Positions 16,448-24,926 of a DNA stretch of 64,000 nt are shown here, piece by piece. The stretch is taken from assembly GCA_016790575.1 (NCBI GenBank), contig JAEUOU010000010.1:62001-126000 (forward strand), read 5' to 3'. Below the pieces are notes generated by a model that was given only the letters and a program-made list of their open reading frames with translations, ran no database searches and was not told the origin of the DNA. A program made the translations under genes and the position numbers. The stretch is from Burkholderiaceae bacterium. GTDB taxonomy: Bacteria; Pseudomonadota; Gammaproteobacteria; Burkholderiales; Burkholderiaceae_C. Each line of letters opens with the position of its first letter. Position 1 is the stretch's first letter.

Positions 16448-17347
16448 ATGTTGACAACCCCTGAGAACACGCAGCTCAAACTCGCACACCGCATCTTCCG
16501 TTCACCACCAGCGCGCTTGCTGCTGCTCGGCTTCATTCTGGTGATTTTTATGTCCCTGAACGCGGATGTGATGACCAGCTATGCCGGCGAGCCGGTCAAA
16601 GCGGTTCTGCACATCGTTGCGTTGGCCATCGCCGGTTTCGCGGTGTATGCCGGCTACGCATACTTTTTTGAAAAGCGTGCCGTATCGGAACTCGCCTTGC
16701 CGGGCATGGGGCCGCAACTCGGTTTCGGCCTGCTGATGGGGGCAGGCTTGTACGCAGCCTGTGAAGTGATCCTGATGGCCCTGGGCATCTACCGTATCGT
16801 TGGCTTGAATCCGCTGAGCTACATGGTTCCGGCGATTGCCATGGCGCTGAGTTCGAGCATCTATGAGGAGCTCTTGTTCCGGGGCGTGCTGTTCGGCGCG
16901 GTCGAGCAGTGGCTTGGCAGCTGGGCAGCCCTGGTGGTGTCTTCCCTCGTGTTTGGCCTGACCCACCTGATCAACCCGCAGGGCACGTTGGAAGGTGCGC
17001 TGTTCATCGCGGTCGAGGCCGGCATCTTGCTGGCCGCAGCCTACATGCTTACACGCCGGCTGTGGATGAGCATCGGCTTCCACATGGCGTGGAACTACAC
17101 GCAGTCGGCCATTTTTTCCGGCATCGTCTCCGGCAACGATGCGCAGCCCGGCCTGATCCGGTCCACGGTGAACGGTCCCGACTGGCTGACCGGCGGCAGC
17201 TTTGGCGTTGAATCCTCCGTGCTTGCGCTGCTCCTGTGCACCACGACCGGTATCGTGATGCTGGTCATGGCGGTAAAGCGCGGAAAGATCGTGCCACCCG
17301 TCTGGAGGCGCCCGGCCCCGCTGAATGCCCATCACAAGGCGGGCTGA
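16448..17347 (+). CDS. CPBP family intramembrane protease (Abi-like)
   Basis: 299 residues. A hydrophobic protein with about eight transmembrane helices. The CPBP motifs are complete: EELLFRG (Glu-Glu-X-X-X-Arg) near residue 140, FGLTHLIN (His), and GFHMAWNY (His and Asn). This glutamic-type membrane protease family includes CAAX prenyl endopeptidase Rce1 and bacteriocin-immunity or abortive-infection proteins. The substrate here is unknown. It starts 49 bases after an attC core, as a cassette would, but no attC follows its stop codon, so it is either the terminal ex-cassette or chromosomal flank. Frame and codon use look like the core genes. Confidence 0.88.
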   Translation: MLTTPENTQLKLAHRIFRSPPARLLLLGFILVIFMSLNADVMTSYAGEPVKAVLHIVALAIAGFAVYAGYAYFFEKRAVSELALPGMGPQLGFGLLMGAGLYAACEVILMALGIYRIVGLNPLSYMVPAIAMALSSSIYEELLFRGVLFGAVEQWLGSWAALVVSSLVFGLTHLINPQGTLEGALFIAVEAGILLAAAYMLTRRLWMSIGFHMAWNYTQSAIFSGIVSGNDAQPGLIRSTVNGPDWLTGGSFGVESSVLALLLCTTTGIVMLVMAVKRGKIVPPVWRRPAPLNAHHKAG

Positions 17348-17513
17348 CCCGAACGGTTACCCGATACGCATGAGGCGATGCCCCCAGCTTTCCGCCCTGA
17401 AACGCCTTCAGCCACGGGCGGCTGCGTGATAGCGCCACGCAGCGCCCGCCAGGCGCACCGTGGCGATCAATGCACTGCATCCGCCTCACCCTCCACCGCC
17501 GGAAGAAGACCCC

Positions 17514-18128
17514 ATGACCGAAAACCCATCTGATTCCAACGCCTCGCCGCAGGCGAAGCTGGCGGCGCCCGGGGCGGGCTTGCCGTTTTTGCAGGCGCTG
17601 GCCTTGCGGCATGTGCTGTTTCCCGCGTTTTGCCGCAAGACATCGTGGGACGAGGCGCTGGCGCTGTTTCTGCGCGAGGGCGAAACGGTCGCGGCAGCGG
17701 CGCAATCGCTTTCGGACCAGGCCTTGCAGACCCGTGTCCTCATTCGCGCGCCGATGGGCATCGAGGACAGTTCGCGTTACTGGTCGGCTGCGATGGTGCT
17801 GGAGCATCTGATCGAGGTCGGCTCCCGGGTGGCGACCGGTGTCGTCGAACTGACGCACAGCCGGGCGGTGTCGGTGAAGGCCGATATTGCGGACGTGAAA
17901 CCCAAAGGCCGCAACGGCACGGACATCGTCGCCGCCTACCGGGCGTTTCTGGCCGATTACCAGGACAAGCTGCTGCGCCAGACCGGCCACCGCGACGCAC
18001 GCGGCACCGCGCCCCATCCGTGGTTCGGCGACCTGACCGCGCAGCGCTGGGTGTGCCTGGGCGCGATTCACCAGCAAATTCACCGCCGCCAGATGCAGCG
18101 CATCATCGCCGGCTTGCCGCAGGGCTGA
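17514..18128 (+). CDS. DinB-like four-helix protein
   Basis: 204 residues from ATG at 17514. A four-helix bundle with WSAAMVLEHLIEVGSRV (His of the first metal site) and HPWFGDLTAQRWVCLGAIH, then HQQIHRRQM with further His residues, fits the DinB/YfiT-like superfamily. Members bind divalent metal, and several are thiol-dependent transferases; the substrate here is unknown. It follows the integron by about 170 bases, with no attC in between, so it belongs to the chromosomal flank. No operon partner. Confidence 0.7.
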   Translation: MTENPSDSNASPQAKLAAPGAGLPFLQALALRHVLFPAFCRKTSWDEALALFLREGETVAAAAQSLSDQALQTRVLIRAPMGIEDSSRYWSAAMVLEHLIEVGSRVATGVVELTHSRAVSVKADIADVKPKGRNGTDIVAAYRAFLADYQDKLLRQTGHRDARGTAPHPWFGDLTAQRWVCLGAIHQQIHRRQMQRIIAGLPQG

Positions 18129-18207
18129 TCGCGGCCCGCTGGCCCGGATCGCAGGCACTTTCCCCGACCCCTGCGGGCCTGCGGAGACGTCTTCTTGGCC
18201 AAATAGG

Positions 18208-18250
18208 GCCATACCCAGCGTGAAAAGGTCGTTTTCTGCTATGAAACCAG
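18208..18250 (+). repeat. Dispersed 40-bp repeat, copy 5
   Basis: GCCATACCCAGCGTG is followed by AAAAGGTCGTTTTCTGCTAT and GAAACCAGG. It is one of the copies closest to consensus. It lies in the 223-base gap between the DinB-like gene and the second isocitrate dehydrogenase gene; nothing else was seen there. Confidence 0.93.
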
Positions 18251-18351
18251 GATCGAATTTCGTCGCTTTCGGCCCGGCAGGCGCGTTCCGCCACCGCGCG
18301 GGCGGTTGAGCGAAATCGCCCGGTCGGGCCTCCGGGCAGGGGGGCACCCGG

Positions 18352-19899
18352 TCACTGACCTTGACCGAGGGCGTAGCCGGCCTCACCGTCGAAGGTGCAC
18401 AGGTGTTCGGTCTTGATGAAATCCAGACCGTCACTGATCAGGTTGTGCAGCAGGTCGACCACTTCGGCGTGGCTGACGGTTCGTGGATTTCCGGCGGCAT
18501 CGGTGCCGACGAAGCGGCAGCGCCAGTGGTCGGTGCAGAACGTCTCCGGAAAACCGCCGGGCCATACCTTGACCCCCCGGTTGGTGATCATCTGTAGCGT
18601 GAAGCCGGCGGGGCGGGGCTGGTGGGCCAGCGTGGCCAGTCGTCCGGCCAGGAACTCGGCGCTCACGCCCGCCGCGTGGACGAACACGTCAACGCCCACC
18701 ATCGCCTTGGCGGCTGCGGGTCTGCGCGGCGGGGTCGCGGGGGCAGACCGCGGGGTCTCGGGCGCCAGCGCGTAGCGCACCGGCTTGAAGTGGGCCGGCT
18801 TGCGCCCCAGCCGTTCGATGATGGCGTCGGCGAAATCCATGCTGCCGAAGGGCCGGTAGGCGTTTGGCGAACCGCCTGTCCCGCGCAGGTCTGCGGTGAA
18901 CACGCCGTCTTCGATGGTGGCCAGCCAGGCATTGTGGATGCGGGTCGCCACCTCGGGTTGGCGGATGTGCACCAGCATCATCACCGCGGCCAGCAGCAGG
19001 CCGCTGGGGTTGGCGATGCCTTTGCCGGCGATGTCGGGCGCGCTTCCGTGGATCGCCTCGAACATCGCGACATGCTCGCCGATATTGGCGCTGCCGGCCA
19101 GCCCCACCGATCCGGTCATTTCCGCGGCGATGTCGCTGATGATGTCACCGTAGAGATTGCCGGTGACGATGACATCGAAGCGTTCGGGCTGGGTGGCCAG
19201 CCGGGCCGCGCCGATATCGATGATGTAGTGTTCGGACTCGATCTCCGGGTACTGGAGCTTGATTTCGTCGAACACGCGGTGAAAAAGACCGTCGGTCATT
19301 TTCATGATGTTGTCCTTGGTCATGCACGTCACCTTCCGGCGCCCGTGGGCGCGCGCGTACTCGAAGGCGTAACGGATGATCTTTTCGCAACCGGGCCGGG
19401 TGATGAGTTTGAGGCATTGAAACACCTCATCGGTCTGCCGGTGCTCGATGCCGGCGTAGAGGTCTTCCTCGTTCTCCCGGATGATGACCACGTCCATCGT
19501 CGGATGTTTGGTGTTGACGAAGGGGTGGTAGCTCACACAGGGCCGGATGTTGGCGTACAGGCCCAGCGTCTTGCGGATGGTCACGTTCAGGCTTTTGTAT
19601 CCCCCGCCTTGCGGGGTGGTGATGGGGGCCTTGAGGAACACCCGGGTGCGCCGCAGGCTCTCCCAGCTTTGCGGCGCGATGCCGGCGGTGCTGCCGGCGC
19701 GGTAGAGCTTCTCGCCGATCTCGATGGTTTCGGGGGCGATCCGCGCGCCGGCCGCCCGCAGCACCTTCAAGGTGGCTTCCATGATCTCTGGGCCGATGCC
19801 GTCGCCGTAGGCCACGGTAATCGGCACGGCCAGCGGCTGCCCGGTTTCGGCGACCAGGTTGGCGTCGGAAAGCAGATGCTCGGGGGTGTCGTGTTTCAT
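18352..19899 (-). CDS. Isocitrate dehydrogenase, long Thermus/Rickettsia type
   Basis: 515 residues. An isocitrate/isopropylmalate dehydrogenase core: VAYGDGIGPEIMEATLKVL, then LKAPITTPQGGGYKSLNVTI, RENEEDLYAGIEH, NLYGDIISDIAAEMTGSVGL and FEAIHGSAPDIAGKG. The Ser/Asn substrate-loop pattern matches isocitrate and not isopropylmalate enzymes. A C-terminal domain of about 140 residues (VDVFVHAAGVSAEFLAGRL, then FIKTEHLCTFDGEAGY) is typical of the long Thermus/Rickettsia-type enzymes. It is much longer than the icd at 2003 and only distantly related. It is divergent from a LysR gene, with a palindrome in the gap. An isocitrate role is the best reading; homoisocitrate cannot be ruled out. Confidence 0.88.
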   Translation of the reverse strand: MKHDTPEHLLSDANLVAETGQPLAVPITVAYGDGIGPEIMEATLKVLRAAGARIAPETIEIGEKLYRAGSTAGIAPQSWESLRRTRVFLKAPITTPQGGGYKSLNVTIRKTLGLYANIRPCVSYHPFVNTKHPTMDVVIIRENEEDLYAGIEHRQTDEVFQCLKLITRPGCEKIIRYAFEYARAHGRRKVTCMTKDNIMKMTDGLFHRVFDEIKLQYPEIESEHYIIDIGAARLATQPERFDVIVTGNLYGDIISDIAAEMTGSVGLAGSANIGEHVAMFEAIHGSAPDIAGKGIANPSGLLLAAVMMLVHIRQPEVATRIHNAWLATIEDGVFTADLRGTGGSPNAYRPFGSMDFADAIIERLGRKPAHFKPVRYALAPETPRSAPATPPRRPAAAKAMVGVDVFVHAAGVSAEFLAGRLATLAHQPRPAGFTLQMITNRGVKVWPGGFPETFCTDHWRCRFVGTDAAGNPRTVSHAEVVDLLHNLISDGLDFIKTEHLCTFDGEAGYALGQGQ

Positions 19900-19970
19900 G
19901 GATCAACTCCTCAGGGATGTGAACGGAACGCCAGTGTGCGAGGGATGATGCATTGAGTAAAATTCTTTGT

Positions 19971-20003
19971 ATTCATAAATTACATAGCTCTTGATCTATG
20001 AAT
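19971..20003. promoter_or_regulatory. Inverted repeat in the divergent promoter region
   Basis: ATTCATA (19971-19977) pairs with TATGAAT (19997-20003), and CATAG (19983) with CTATG (19996). The A/T-rich element lies in the 122-base gap between the long isocitrate dehydrogenase gene and the LysR gene, where a LysR-type regulator would bind to control both. It ends about 19 bases before the LysR start codon. Confidence 0.5.
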
Positions 20004-20021
20004 CTGGAGCGCTGACCTGCC

Positions 20022-20966
20022 ATGCCGACGCCGCTGCAACGCCTGCTTCGCACTTCGCCACAACAGCTACGGGCGTTCGAGGCCACGGCGCGGCTGTTGT
20101 CGGTCACGCAAGCGGCCCGCGCCCTGCATGTCAGCCAGCCCACGGTCAGTGTGCAGCTCAAGCAGTTGGCCGAACTGGTGGGGGAGCCGCTGTTCGAGCC
20201 GGCAGGCCGGGGCCTGCGCCTGACGCGCGCCGGCGAGGCCTTGCAGGAAACGGTGCGTGAAATCAACGCGTCGTGGCAGGCGTTCGAAAACCGTTTGGGC
20301 GAACTGCGCACGTTGCTGAAAGGCCGACTGAAACTGGCCGCGGTGACCACCGCCGAGTACTTTGTGCCGGATCTGCTGGGGCCTTTCGGGGCGCTGCATC
20401 CCGGCGTCGATATCGAACTGGCGGTGGAAAACCGTGACCGGGTGATCACCCGTTTGCACCAGCGGGCGGACGATCTGGCGGTGATGATGTTGCCCCCCGA
20501 CGAGCTGCCGCTGCAGAGCCTGCCCTTTCTTGACAACGCCCTGGTGGTCATCGCCCCGCGGGGGCACCGGCTGCTGGCGTCGCGGCAGCCGGTGTCCCTG
20601 CGGGAGCTGGCGGACGAGCGATGGCTGATGCGCGAACAGGGCAGCGGAACGCGCTGGGTCACGGAGCAGCATTTTGTCTCGCGAGGCTTTCGCCCCCGCA
20701 TCGCCATGAGCCTGGGCAGCAACGAGGCGTTGAAGCACGCCGTGGGGGCCGGACTCGGACTGGCCGTGATCTCGCGTCTGGCCATCGCGCCCCAGCCGGA
20801 CGCGCCCTGGGTGGTGTTGCCGGTGGAGGGGTTTCCGGTGATACGGCCGTGGCTGCTGGTGTGGCGCACGGACCTGCCCCTGGCGGCACCGGCGCGCCAG
20901 TTTGTGCGCTACCTGGAAGACCGGCAAGGCGCCGCGCCAAACCCGGGCGGGCTGGGCGCGCCTTAG
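20022..20966 (+). CDS. LysR-type transcriptional regulator (CbbR-like)
   Basis: 314 residues. The N-terminal winged helix-turn-helix is clear: LRAFEATARLLSVTQAARAL then HVSQPTVSVQLKQLAELVGE. A substrate-binding domain follows (LKLAAVTTAEYFVPDLLGPF, then VGAGLGLAVISRLA). Its sequence style is that of the CbbR/RbcR branch. It is divergent from the long isocitrate dehydrogenase gene, with an inverted repeat between, so regulation of that gene is likely. Its effector is unknown. It is convergent with and overlaps by four bases the next LysR gene. Confidence 0.9.
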   Translation: MPTPLQRLLRTSPQQLRAFEATARLLSVTQAARALHVSQPTVSVQLKQLAELVGEPLFEPAGRGLRLTRAGEALQETVREINASWQAFENRLGELRTLLKGRLKLAAVTTAEYFVPDLLGPFGALHPGVDIELAVENRDRVITRLHQRADDLAVMMLPPDELPLQSLPFLDNALVVIAPRGHRLLASRQPVSLRELADERWLMREQGSGTRWVTEQHFVSRGFRPRIAMSLGSNEALKHAVGAGLGLAVISRLAIAPQPDAPWVVLPVEGFPVIRPWLLVWRTDLPLAAPARQFVRYLEDRQGAAPNPGGLGAP

Positions 20967-21883
20967 GCGCCGCGCTGCGCCAGGACGTCGTCCGCGTGCG
21001 CCAGTGCCAGCGGAACTTCCTGCGCCAGAAAGTCCCACACGGCGCGGATGCGCGGGCTGGAGTGCAGTTCGCGATGCGCGGTCAGCCACAGCGGCAGCTC
21101 GGGCAGCGGCAGGTCGGCGAGCAATTGCACCACGCCGGGCGCGGCGGCGGCCAGGTAACGCGCCATGAAGCCGACGCCGATGGCGGCCTCGACGGCTTTG
21201 GCGTAGACCACAAAGTCGTCGCTGCGGAAGGCGAATCGCTGCGGGCTGACCGGCGCGCCCATGGCGGCAAACCCCCGGATCAGGTCGGTTTCGCGGTCCT
21301 GTCCCACCAGGCGGTGCGCGGACAGGTCGGTGATCGAGGTCGGGGTGCCGTGCCGGTGCAGGTAGTCGGCGTGGGCGCAGGCGGTCATGCGCACGGCGGC
21401 GATGCGCCGGGCGATCAGGCTGCCTTGTTCGGGCCGGACCATCCGCAGCGCGATGTCGGCCTCGCGCTCGAGCAGGTTGCTGATGGCATTGGTGGCCACC
21501 AGCTCGATCTGGATCTGCGGCCAGGCATGGGCCAGCCGTGCGATCAGCGGGGGCAGCAACACGGTGGCGACCGGCTGGCTGGCCGTCAGCCGTACCGTGC
21601 CGGCAACCGTGGTCTGGCTGGCTTGCAGGCTGCGCTCCAGCGCCGCGGCTTCTTCGGCCATGCGGCGGGCGTGGGGCAGCAGGCTGCGGGCATTGTCGGT
21701 CGCACGCAGGCCGCGCGCCGTGCGCTCGAACAGCACCATCCCGCACTGACGTTCCAGCTCCGCCAGCTGGCGGCCCACCGTGGGTTGGCTCAGGCCCAGG
21801 TGCCGTGCCGCGGCCAGCAGGCTGCCATGGTCGGCCAGCGCCAGCAGGGTCGGGAAAAGATGCCAGTTGACGTTGGGCTTCAT
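20963..21883 (-). CDS. LysR-type transcriptional regulator
   Basis: 306 residues. DNA-binding domain: FPTLLALADHGSLLAAARHL then GLSQPTVGRQLAELERQCGM. The effector domain includes VRLTASQPVATVLLPPLIAR and AIGVGFMARYLA. It is of the AaeR/DsdC-like general class; the exact subfamily is not recognised. It is divergent from the Acg-like nitroreductase gene, with a perfect 9-base-arm palindrome 33 bases upstream of its start. Control of that gene is the natural guess. The stop codon overlaps that of the LysR gene on the other strand. Confidence 0.9.
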   Translation of the reverse strand: MKPNVNWHLFPTLLALADHGSLLAAARHLGLSQPTVGRQLAELERQCGMVLFERTARGLRATDNARSLLPHARRMAEEAAALERSLQASQTTVAGTVRLTASQPVATVLLPPLIARLAHAWPQIQIELVATNAISNLLEREADIALRMVRPEQGSLIARRIAAVRMTACAHADYLHRHGTPTSITDLSAHRLVGQDRETDLIRGFAAMGAPVSPQRFAFRSDDFVVYAKAVEAAIGVGFMARYLAAAAPGVVQLLADLPLPELPLWLTAHRELHSSPRIRAVWDFLAQEVPLALAHADDVLAQRGA

Positions 21884-21915
21884 GGAAGGGTTTGGGTGCT
21901 GAGGGGGAGCGGATC

Positions 21916-21937
21916 AGCTATTCAATAATGAATAGCT
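21916..21937. promoter_or_regulatory. Perfect palindrome, candidate LysR operator
   Basis: Arms AGCTATTCA and TGAATAGCT are separated by ATAA. It lies in the 158-base gap between the divergent LysR gene and the nitroreductase gene. A/T-rich, symmetrical and close to the regulator's start, as autoregulated LysR sites usually are. Binding is inferred. Confidence 0.65.
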
Positions 21938-22041
21938 TAATTGCATGAATCGCCAATTGTGCAGAGTCAGGAGGGTTTGCACAATGACATCGAAGGCAGA
22001 CGACGGCCGTTTGCCCCGGCGAAATCCGAAAGGGAAAACCC

Positions 22042-23226
22042 ATGCAACGACGTGTTTTTGTTCGACTGATCGGCGGTGGAGTGGTAACAGCCGCCGCCGC
22101 GCCCGCCTTGACGGCGTGTTCGTCCGACCTCCCGGCGGAGGCGCTGGCGGCCTGGCAGGGACCCGGCAATCCGCCTCCGCCCGGCACTGACCCGCGCCGA
22201 TGGCTGCTGGCCCACGCCATCCTGGCGCCGCATTCGCACAACCTGCAAAGCTGGCTGGTTGATCTGCGCGAGCCCGGCGTGATCACGCTGTCGGTGGACC
22301 GTGGGCGCCTGTTGCCGGAAACCGACCCGTTTTCCCGCCAGATGATGATGAGCCAGGGGACATTTCTGGAGCTGCTGGATCAGGCGGCCCGGGCCATCGG
22401 GCTGCGCGCGGAGATCACGCTGTTTCCCGACGGGGTGCCGCCGCCGGACCGCCTGACGGACCAGCCGACGGCGCGCATCCGCTTGTTGGCGCAGGCTGGG
22501 GTCACCCCCGACCCGCTGTTTGCCCAGATCTTCCGGCGCCGCACCAACCGCGAGGCCTACGAATCGCGCGAGCCGGACGCCCAGGCGCTGCGCACCATTG
22601 CCGAGAGCGTCACCGGCCATGAAAGCGGTCGTGGATTGCGCCTGGACTGGACGGGTGCGGCGCGTGGCGAGGCCTTGCGCCAGCACCGCGAGATTGCGAT
22701 GGCCGCCTGGAAAATCGAGATGGAGACCCCCCGCACCATTTTGGAGTCGTACCGCTGGCTGCGCATCGGCCCGAAAGAGATTGCGCAGCACCGCGATGGC
22801 ATTTCCATCAACAGCCCGCTGGTGCGGGCGCTGACGGCCGTGGGCCTGTTTGACCGCAGCGTGGCGCCCAAGCCGGGTGATTCGGCCGTTGCCGGGCAGA
22901 TACGGACTTTCAATGAACGCATCGCCAGCACCCCGCTGTTCTTCACCCTGGTCAGCGCCGATAACCTCCGCCCCACCCAGGTGGCCGCCGGACGCGCTTA
23001 TGTGCGGGCGCAGCTTGCGGCCACGGCCCTGGGGATTTCCATGCATCCGCTGCAGCAGGCGCTGCAGGAATACCCCGAACAGGCGGCGGGGTACCGCCAG
23101 ATTCACCAGCTGGCTGGGGCCACGGCGCCCGGCGAAACGGTGCAGATGTGGGCGCGGGTGGGCTTTGCGCCGCCCGTCTCCCCGGCGCCGCGGCGGGGCG
23201 TAGAGGCGCATCTGACGGCCCGCTGA
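22042..23226 (+). CDS. Acg-like nitroreductase-fold protein with Tat-like leader
   Basis: 394 residues. The start MQRRVFVRLIGGGVVTAAAA has an Arg-Arg pair and hydrophobic core, then LTACSSD, a possible lipobox. The body resembles the Acg/nitroreductase family: LAHAILAPHSHNLQSWLVDL, RQMMMSQGTFLELLDQAA, FRRRTNREAYESR, and QVAAGRAYVRAQLAATALGI near the end. These flavin-associated proteins are often annotated as Tat-exported; Acg in mycobacteria is thought to sequester flavin. Substrate and flavin binding are unproven here. It is divergent from a LysR regulator, with a palindrome in the gap. Confidence 0.82.
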   Translation: MQRRVFVRLIGGGVVTAAAAPALTACSSDLPAEALAAWQGPGNPPPPGTDPRRWLLAHAILAPHSHNLQSWLVDLREPGVITLSVDRGRLLPETDPFSRQMMMSQGTFLELLDQAARAIGLRAEITLFPDGVPPPDRLTDQPTARIRLLAQAGVTPDPLFAQIFRRRTNREAYESREPDAQALRTIAESVTGHESGRGLRLDWTGAARGEALRQHREIAMAAWKIEMETPRTILESYRWLRIGPKEIAQHRDGISINSPLVRALTAVGLFDRSVAPKPGDSAVAGQIRTFNERIASTPLFFTLVSADNLRPTQVAAGRAYVRAQLAATALGISMHPLQQALQEYPEQAAGYRQIHQLAGATAPGETVQMWARVGFAPPVSPAPRRGVEAHLTAR

Positions 23227-23310
23227 GGCGGCCCGCACCCGCCGCTGGCGCGCGGCGGGGCAGGGGACTGGCGGAAAACCGGCTTCCTGCGTCACAATCA
23301 GGCGATTTCG

Positions 23311-23352
23311 GGGCGTACCCAGCGCAAAAAGGTCGCTTGTTGCTATGAAAAT
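23311..23352 (+). repeat. Dispersed 40-bp repeat, copy 6 (upstream of the amine oxidase)
   Basis: GCGTACCCAGCGC is followed by AAAAAGGTCGCTTGTTGC and TATGAAAATTGATG. It lies in the 217-base gap between the nitroreductase and amine oxidase genes. Its TATGAAA provides an ATG at 23345 in frame with the oxidase gene, but a better start lies at 23444. Confidence 0.93.
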
Positions 23353-23443
23353 TGATGTTTCGACCCCCCCCGGGCCGGCTGCCCGCGCTGGCGTGTCTGC
23401 TTGTGGCGCGCATGCAGCCGACTGGCGCAGCAGGGGGCAAGTG

Positions 23444-24835
23444 ATGGCCCGGCGCGATTTTTTGCGACGGGGCGCCCTGGCCATGCTGGGCTCAGCCGCC
23501 GGGGCATGGGCGCAGCCTGCGGCTTCGGCCACCTCGGCCAGTGGATCGGCGCAGCGGGTGGTGGTGATCGGCGCCGGTCTGGCCGGCCTGGCCGCGGCCC
23601 GCAGCCTGCGGCAACTGGGCTGGGCGGTGACGGTGCTGGAGGCGCGCGAACGAATCGGTGGCCGAATCTGGACCAGCACCCAGTGGGCCGACATGCCGCT
23701 GGACCTGGGTGCCACCTGGATTCATGGGGTGCGCGGCAACCCGCTGACCGAACTGGCGGACGTGGCGGGCGCGTCACGCCGTATCACCCGCTACGACCGG
23801 GTGGCCAGTTATGCCACCGAAGGCCATTTGCTGACCGATGCCGAATCGGCGCGGCTGGACGGTTTGCGGCAGCAGGTTTTCGGCGCCCTACGCCGCGCGC
23901 AGGATGCGGACGCCGACCGTTCGGTGCGTCAGGTGGTCGCCCCGCTGCTGCAGGCCCACCCTTTGGGATCGGAGGGCCGGCGTTTCGTGGAGTTCGTGCT
24001 CAGCGGCGATATCGAGCAGGAGTACGGCGGCAGCGCCGCCCGCCTGTCCGCGCACTGGTTTGACAGCGCGCGCGCCCTCAAGGGCGATGACGCGCTGTTC
24101 ACCGAAGGTTTCGGGGTGCTGACGCGGCACTTGGCCAGCGGGCTGGCGATCGAGACCGGACAGGTGGTGCGCGCAGTGCGCTGGGGCGGCCCCCAGGTGC
24201 GGGTGTTCACCGATCGCAGCGAGTTCGGGGCCGACCGGGTGGTGGTGACAGTGCCGCTGGGGGTGCTCCAGGCGAATGCGATTGACTTCGCGCCGGCGCT
24301 TCCAGCGGAAAAGCGCGCGGCGATCGAGCGCCTGGGCATGGGTGTGCTCAACAAGTGTTACCTGCGGTTCGGGCGGGTCTTCTGGCCGCCGGAGGTGGAC
24401 TGGATGGAGCATGTGTCGGCGCAGCCCGGCCAGTGGACGGAGTGGGTCAGCCTTCGGCGCGCCACGGGGTGGCCGGTGCTCCTGGGCTTCAATGCGGCCG
24501 AGCGGGGCCGCGAGATCGAGGCGTGGAGCGACCGCGACATCGTTGCCAGCGCCATGGCGACGTTGCGCACCCTGTTCGGCAACGCGGTTCCCGAGCCGGT
24601 GGACTACCAGATCACCCGCTGGGCGGCCGACCCTTTTGCGCGCGGCAGCTATTCGTTCCACGCGCTTGGGTCCAGCCCCGCCATGCGCGATCAGCTGGCC
24701 GCGCCCCTGGCCGGGCGGGTCTTCTTTGCCGGCGAAGCGACCGCAAAAGCCGATTTCGGCACCGCCCACGGCGCCTACCTGTCAGGTCTGCGGGCCGCGC
24801 AGGCTGCGCACACCACACAGGGGGGCCACCGGTGA
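23444..24835 (+). CDS. Flavin monoamine oxidase family protein, Tat-exported
   Basis: 463 residues from ATG at 23444, which follows CAGGGGGC. The leader MARRDFLRRGALAMLGSAAG is a twin-arginine signal. The FAD-binding Rossmann motif VVVIGAGLAGLAAARSLRQL is followed by VLEARERIGGRIWT (the GG doublet). LGATWIHGVRGNPL and the C-terminal FFAGEATAKADFGTAHGAYL complete the amine oxidase pattern. It would oxidise an amine or polyamine in the periplasm, producing hydrogen peroxide. The substrate is unknown. Another in-frame ATG at 23345 lies in a dispersed repeat and would hide the Tat signal. LysE follows 91 bases downstream. Confidence 0.9.
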   Translation: MARRDFLRRGALAMLGSAAGAWAQPAASATSASGSAQRVVVIGAGLAGLAAARSLRQLGWAVTVLEARERIGGRIWTSTQWADMPLDLGATWIHGVRGNPLTELADVAGASRRITRYDRVASYATEGHLLTDAESARLDGLRQQVFGALRRAQDADADRSVRQVVAPLLQAHPLGSEGRRFVEFVLSGDIEQEYGGSAARLSAHWFDSARALKGDDALFTEGFGVLTRHLASGLAIETGQVVRAVRWGGPQVRVFTDRSEFGADRVVVTVPLGVLQANAIDFAPALPAEKRAAIERLGMGVLNKCYLRFGRVFWPPEVDWMEHVSAQPGQWTEWVSLRRATGWPVLLGFNAAERGREIEAWSDRDIVASAMATLRTLFGNAVPEPVDYQITRWAADPFARGSYSFHALGSSPAMRDQLAAPLAGRVFFAGEATAKADFGTAHGAYLSGLRAAQAAHTTQGGHR

Positions 24836-24926
24836 TGGGTCAACACGTGGGCTGGGCAGGCTGTTTGCGCGGCGCTGAACCGGTCGTTTCACCGACGCCT
24901 TCGCATCACCAGCGTGCAACGGTCCG

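Larger units (their letters stand above)
8935..17347. mobile_element. Sedentary chromosomal integron: intI, attI and cassette array
   Basis: An IntI-type integrase on the minus strand is followed, on its upstream side, by a GTTAGAT core site and a run of plus-strand genes separated by imperfect palindromes. Each complete cassette begins with GTTRRRY-like bases that are the exact or near complement of the RYYYAAC-like bases at its own 3' end. Pairs are GTTAGAT/ATCTAAC, GTTAGAC/GTCTAAC, GTTGGGC/GCCCAAC, GTTAGGC/GCCTAAC and GTTCGGC/GCCGAAC. That is the hallmark of gene cassettes. No transposase, tni genes, qacE or sul1 are present, so it is not a class 1 mobile integron. The array is seven cassettes plus a degraded tail (yoeB-like, CPBP). 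Confidence 0.93.

Noticed and set aside
8935..17347. Interpretation as a class 1 resistance integron
   Set aside because: No tni, qacE, sul1 or resistance cassettes are present, and the integrase differs in its N-terminus from class 1 IntI1.
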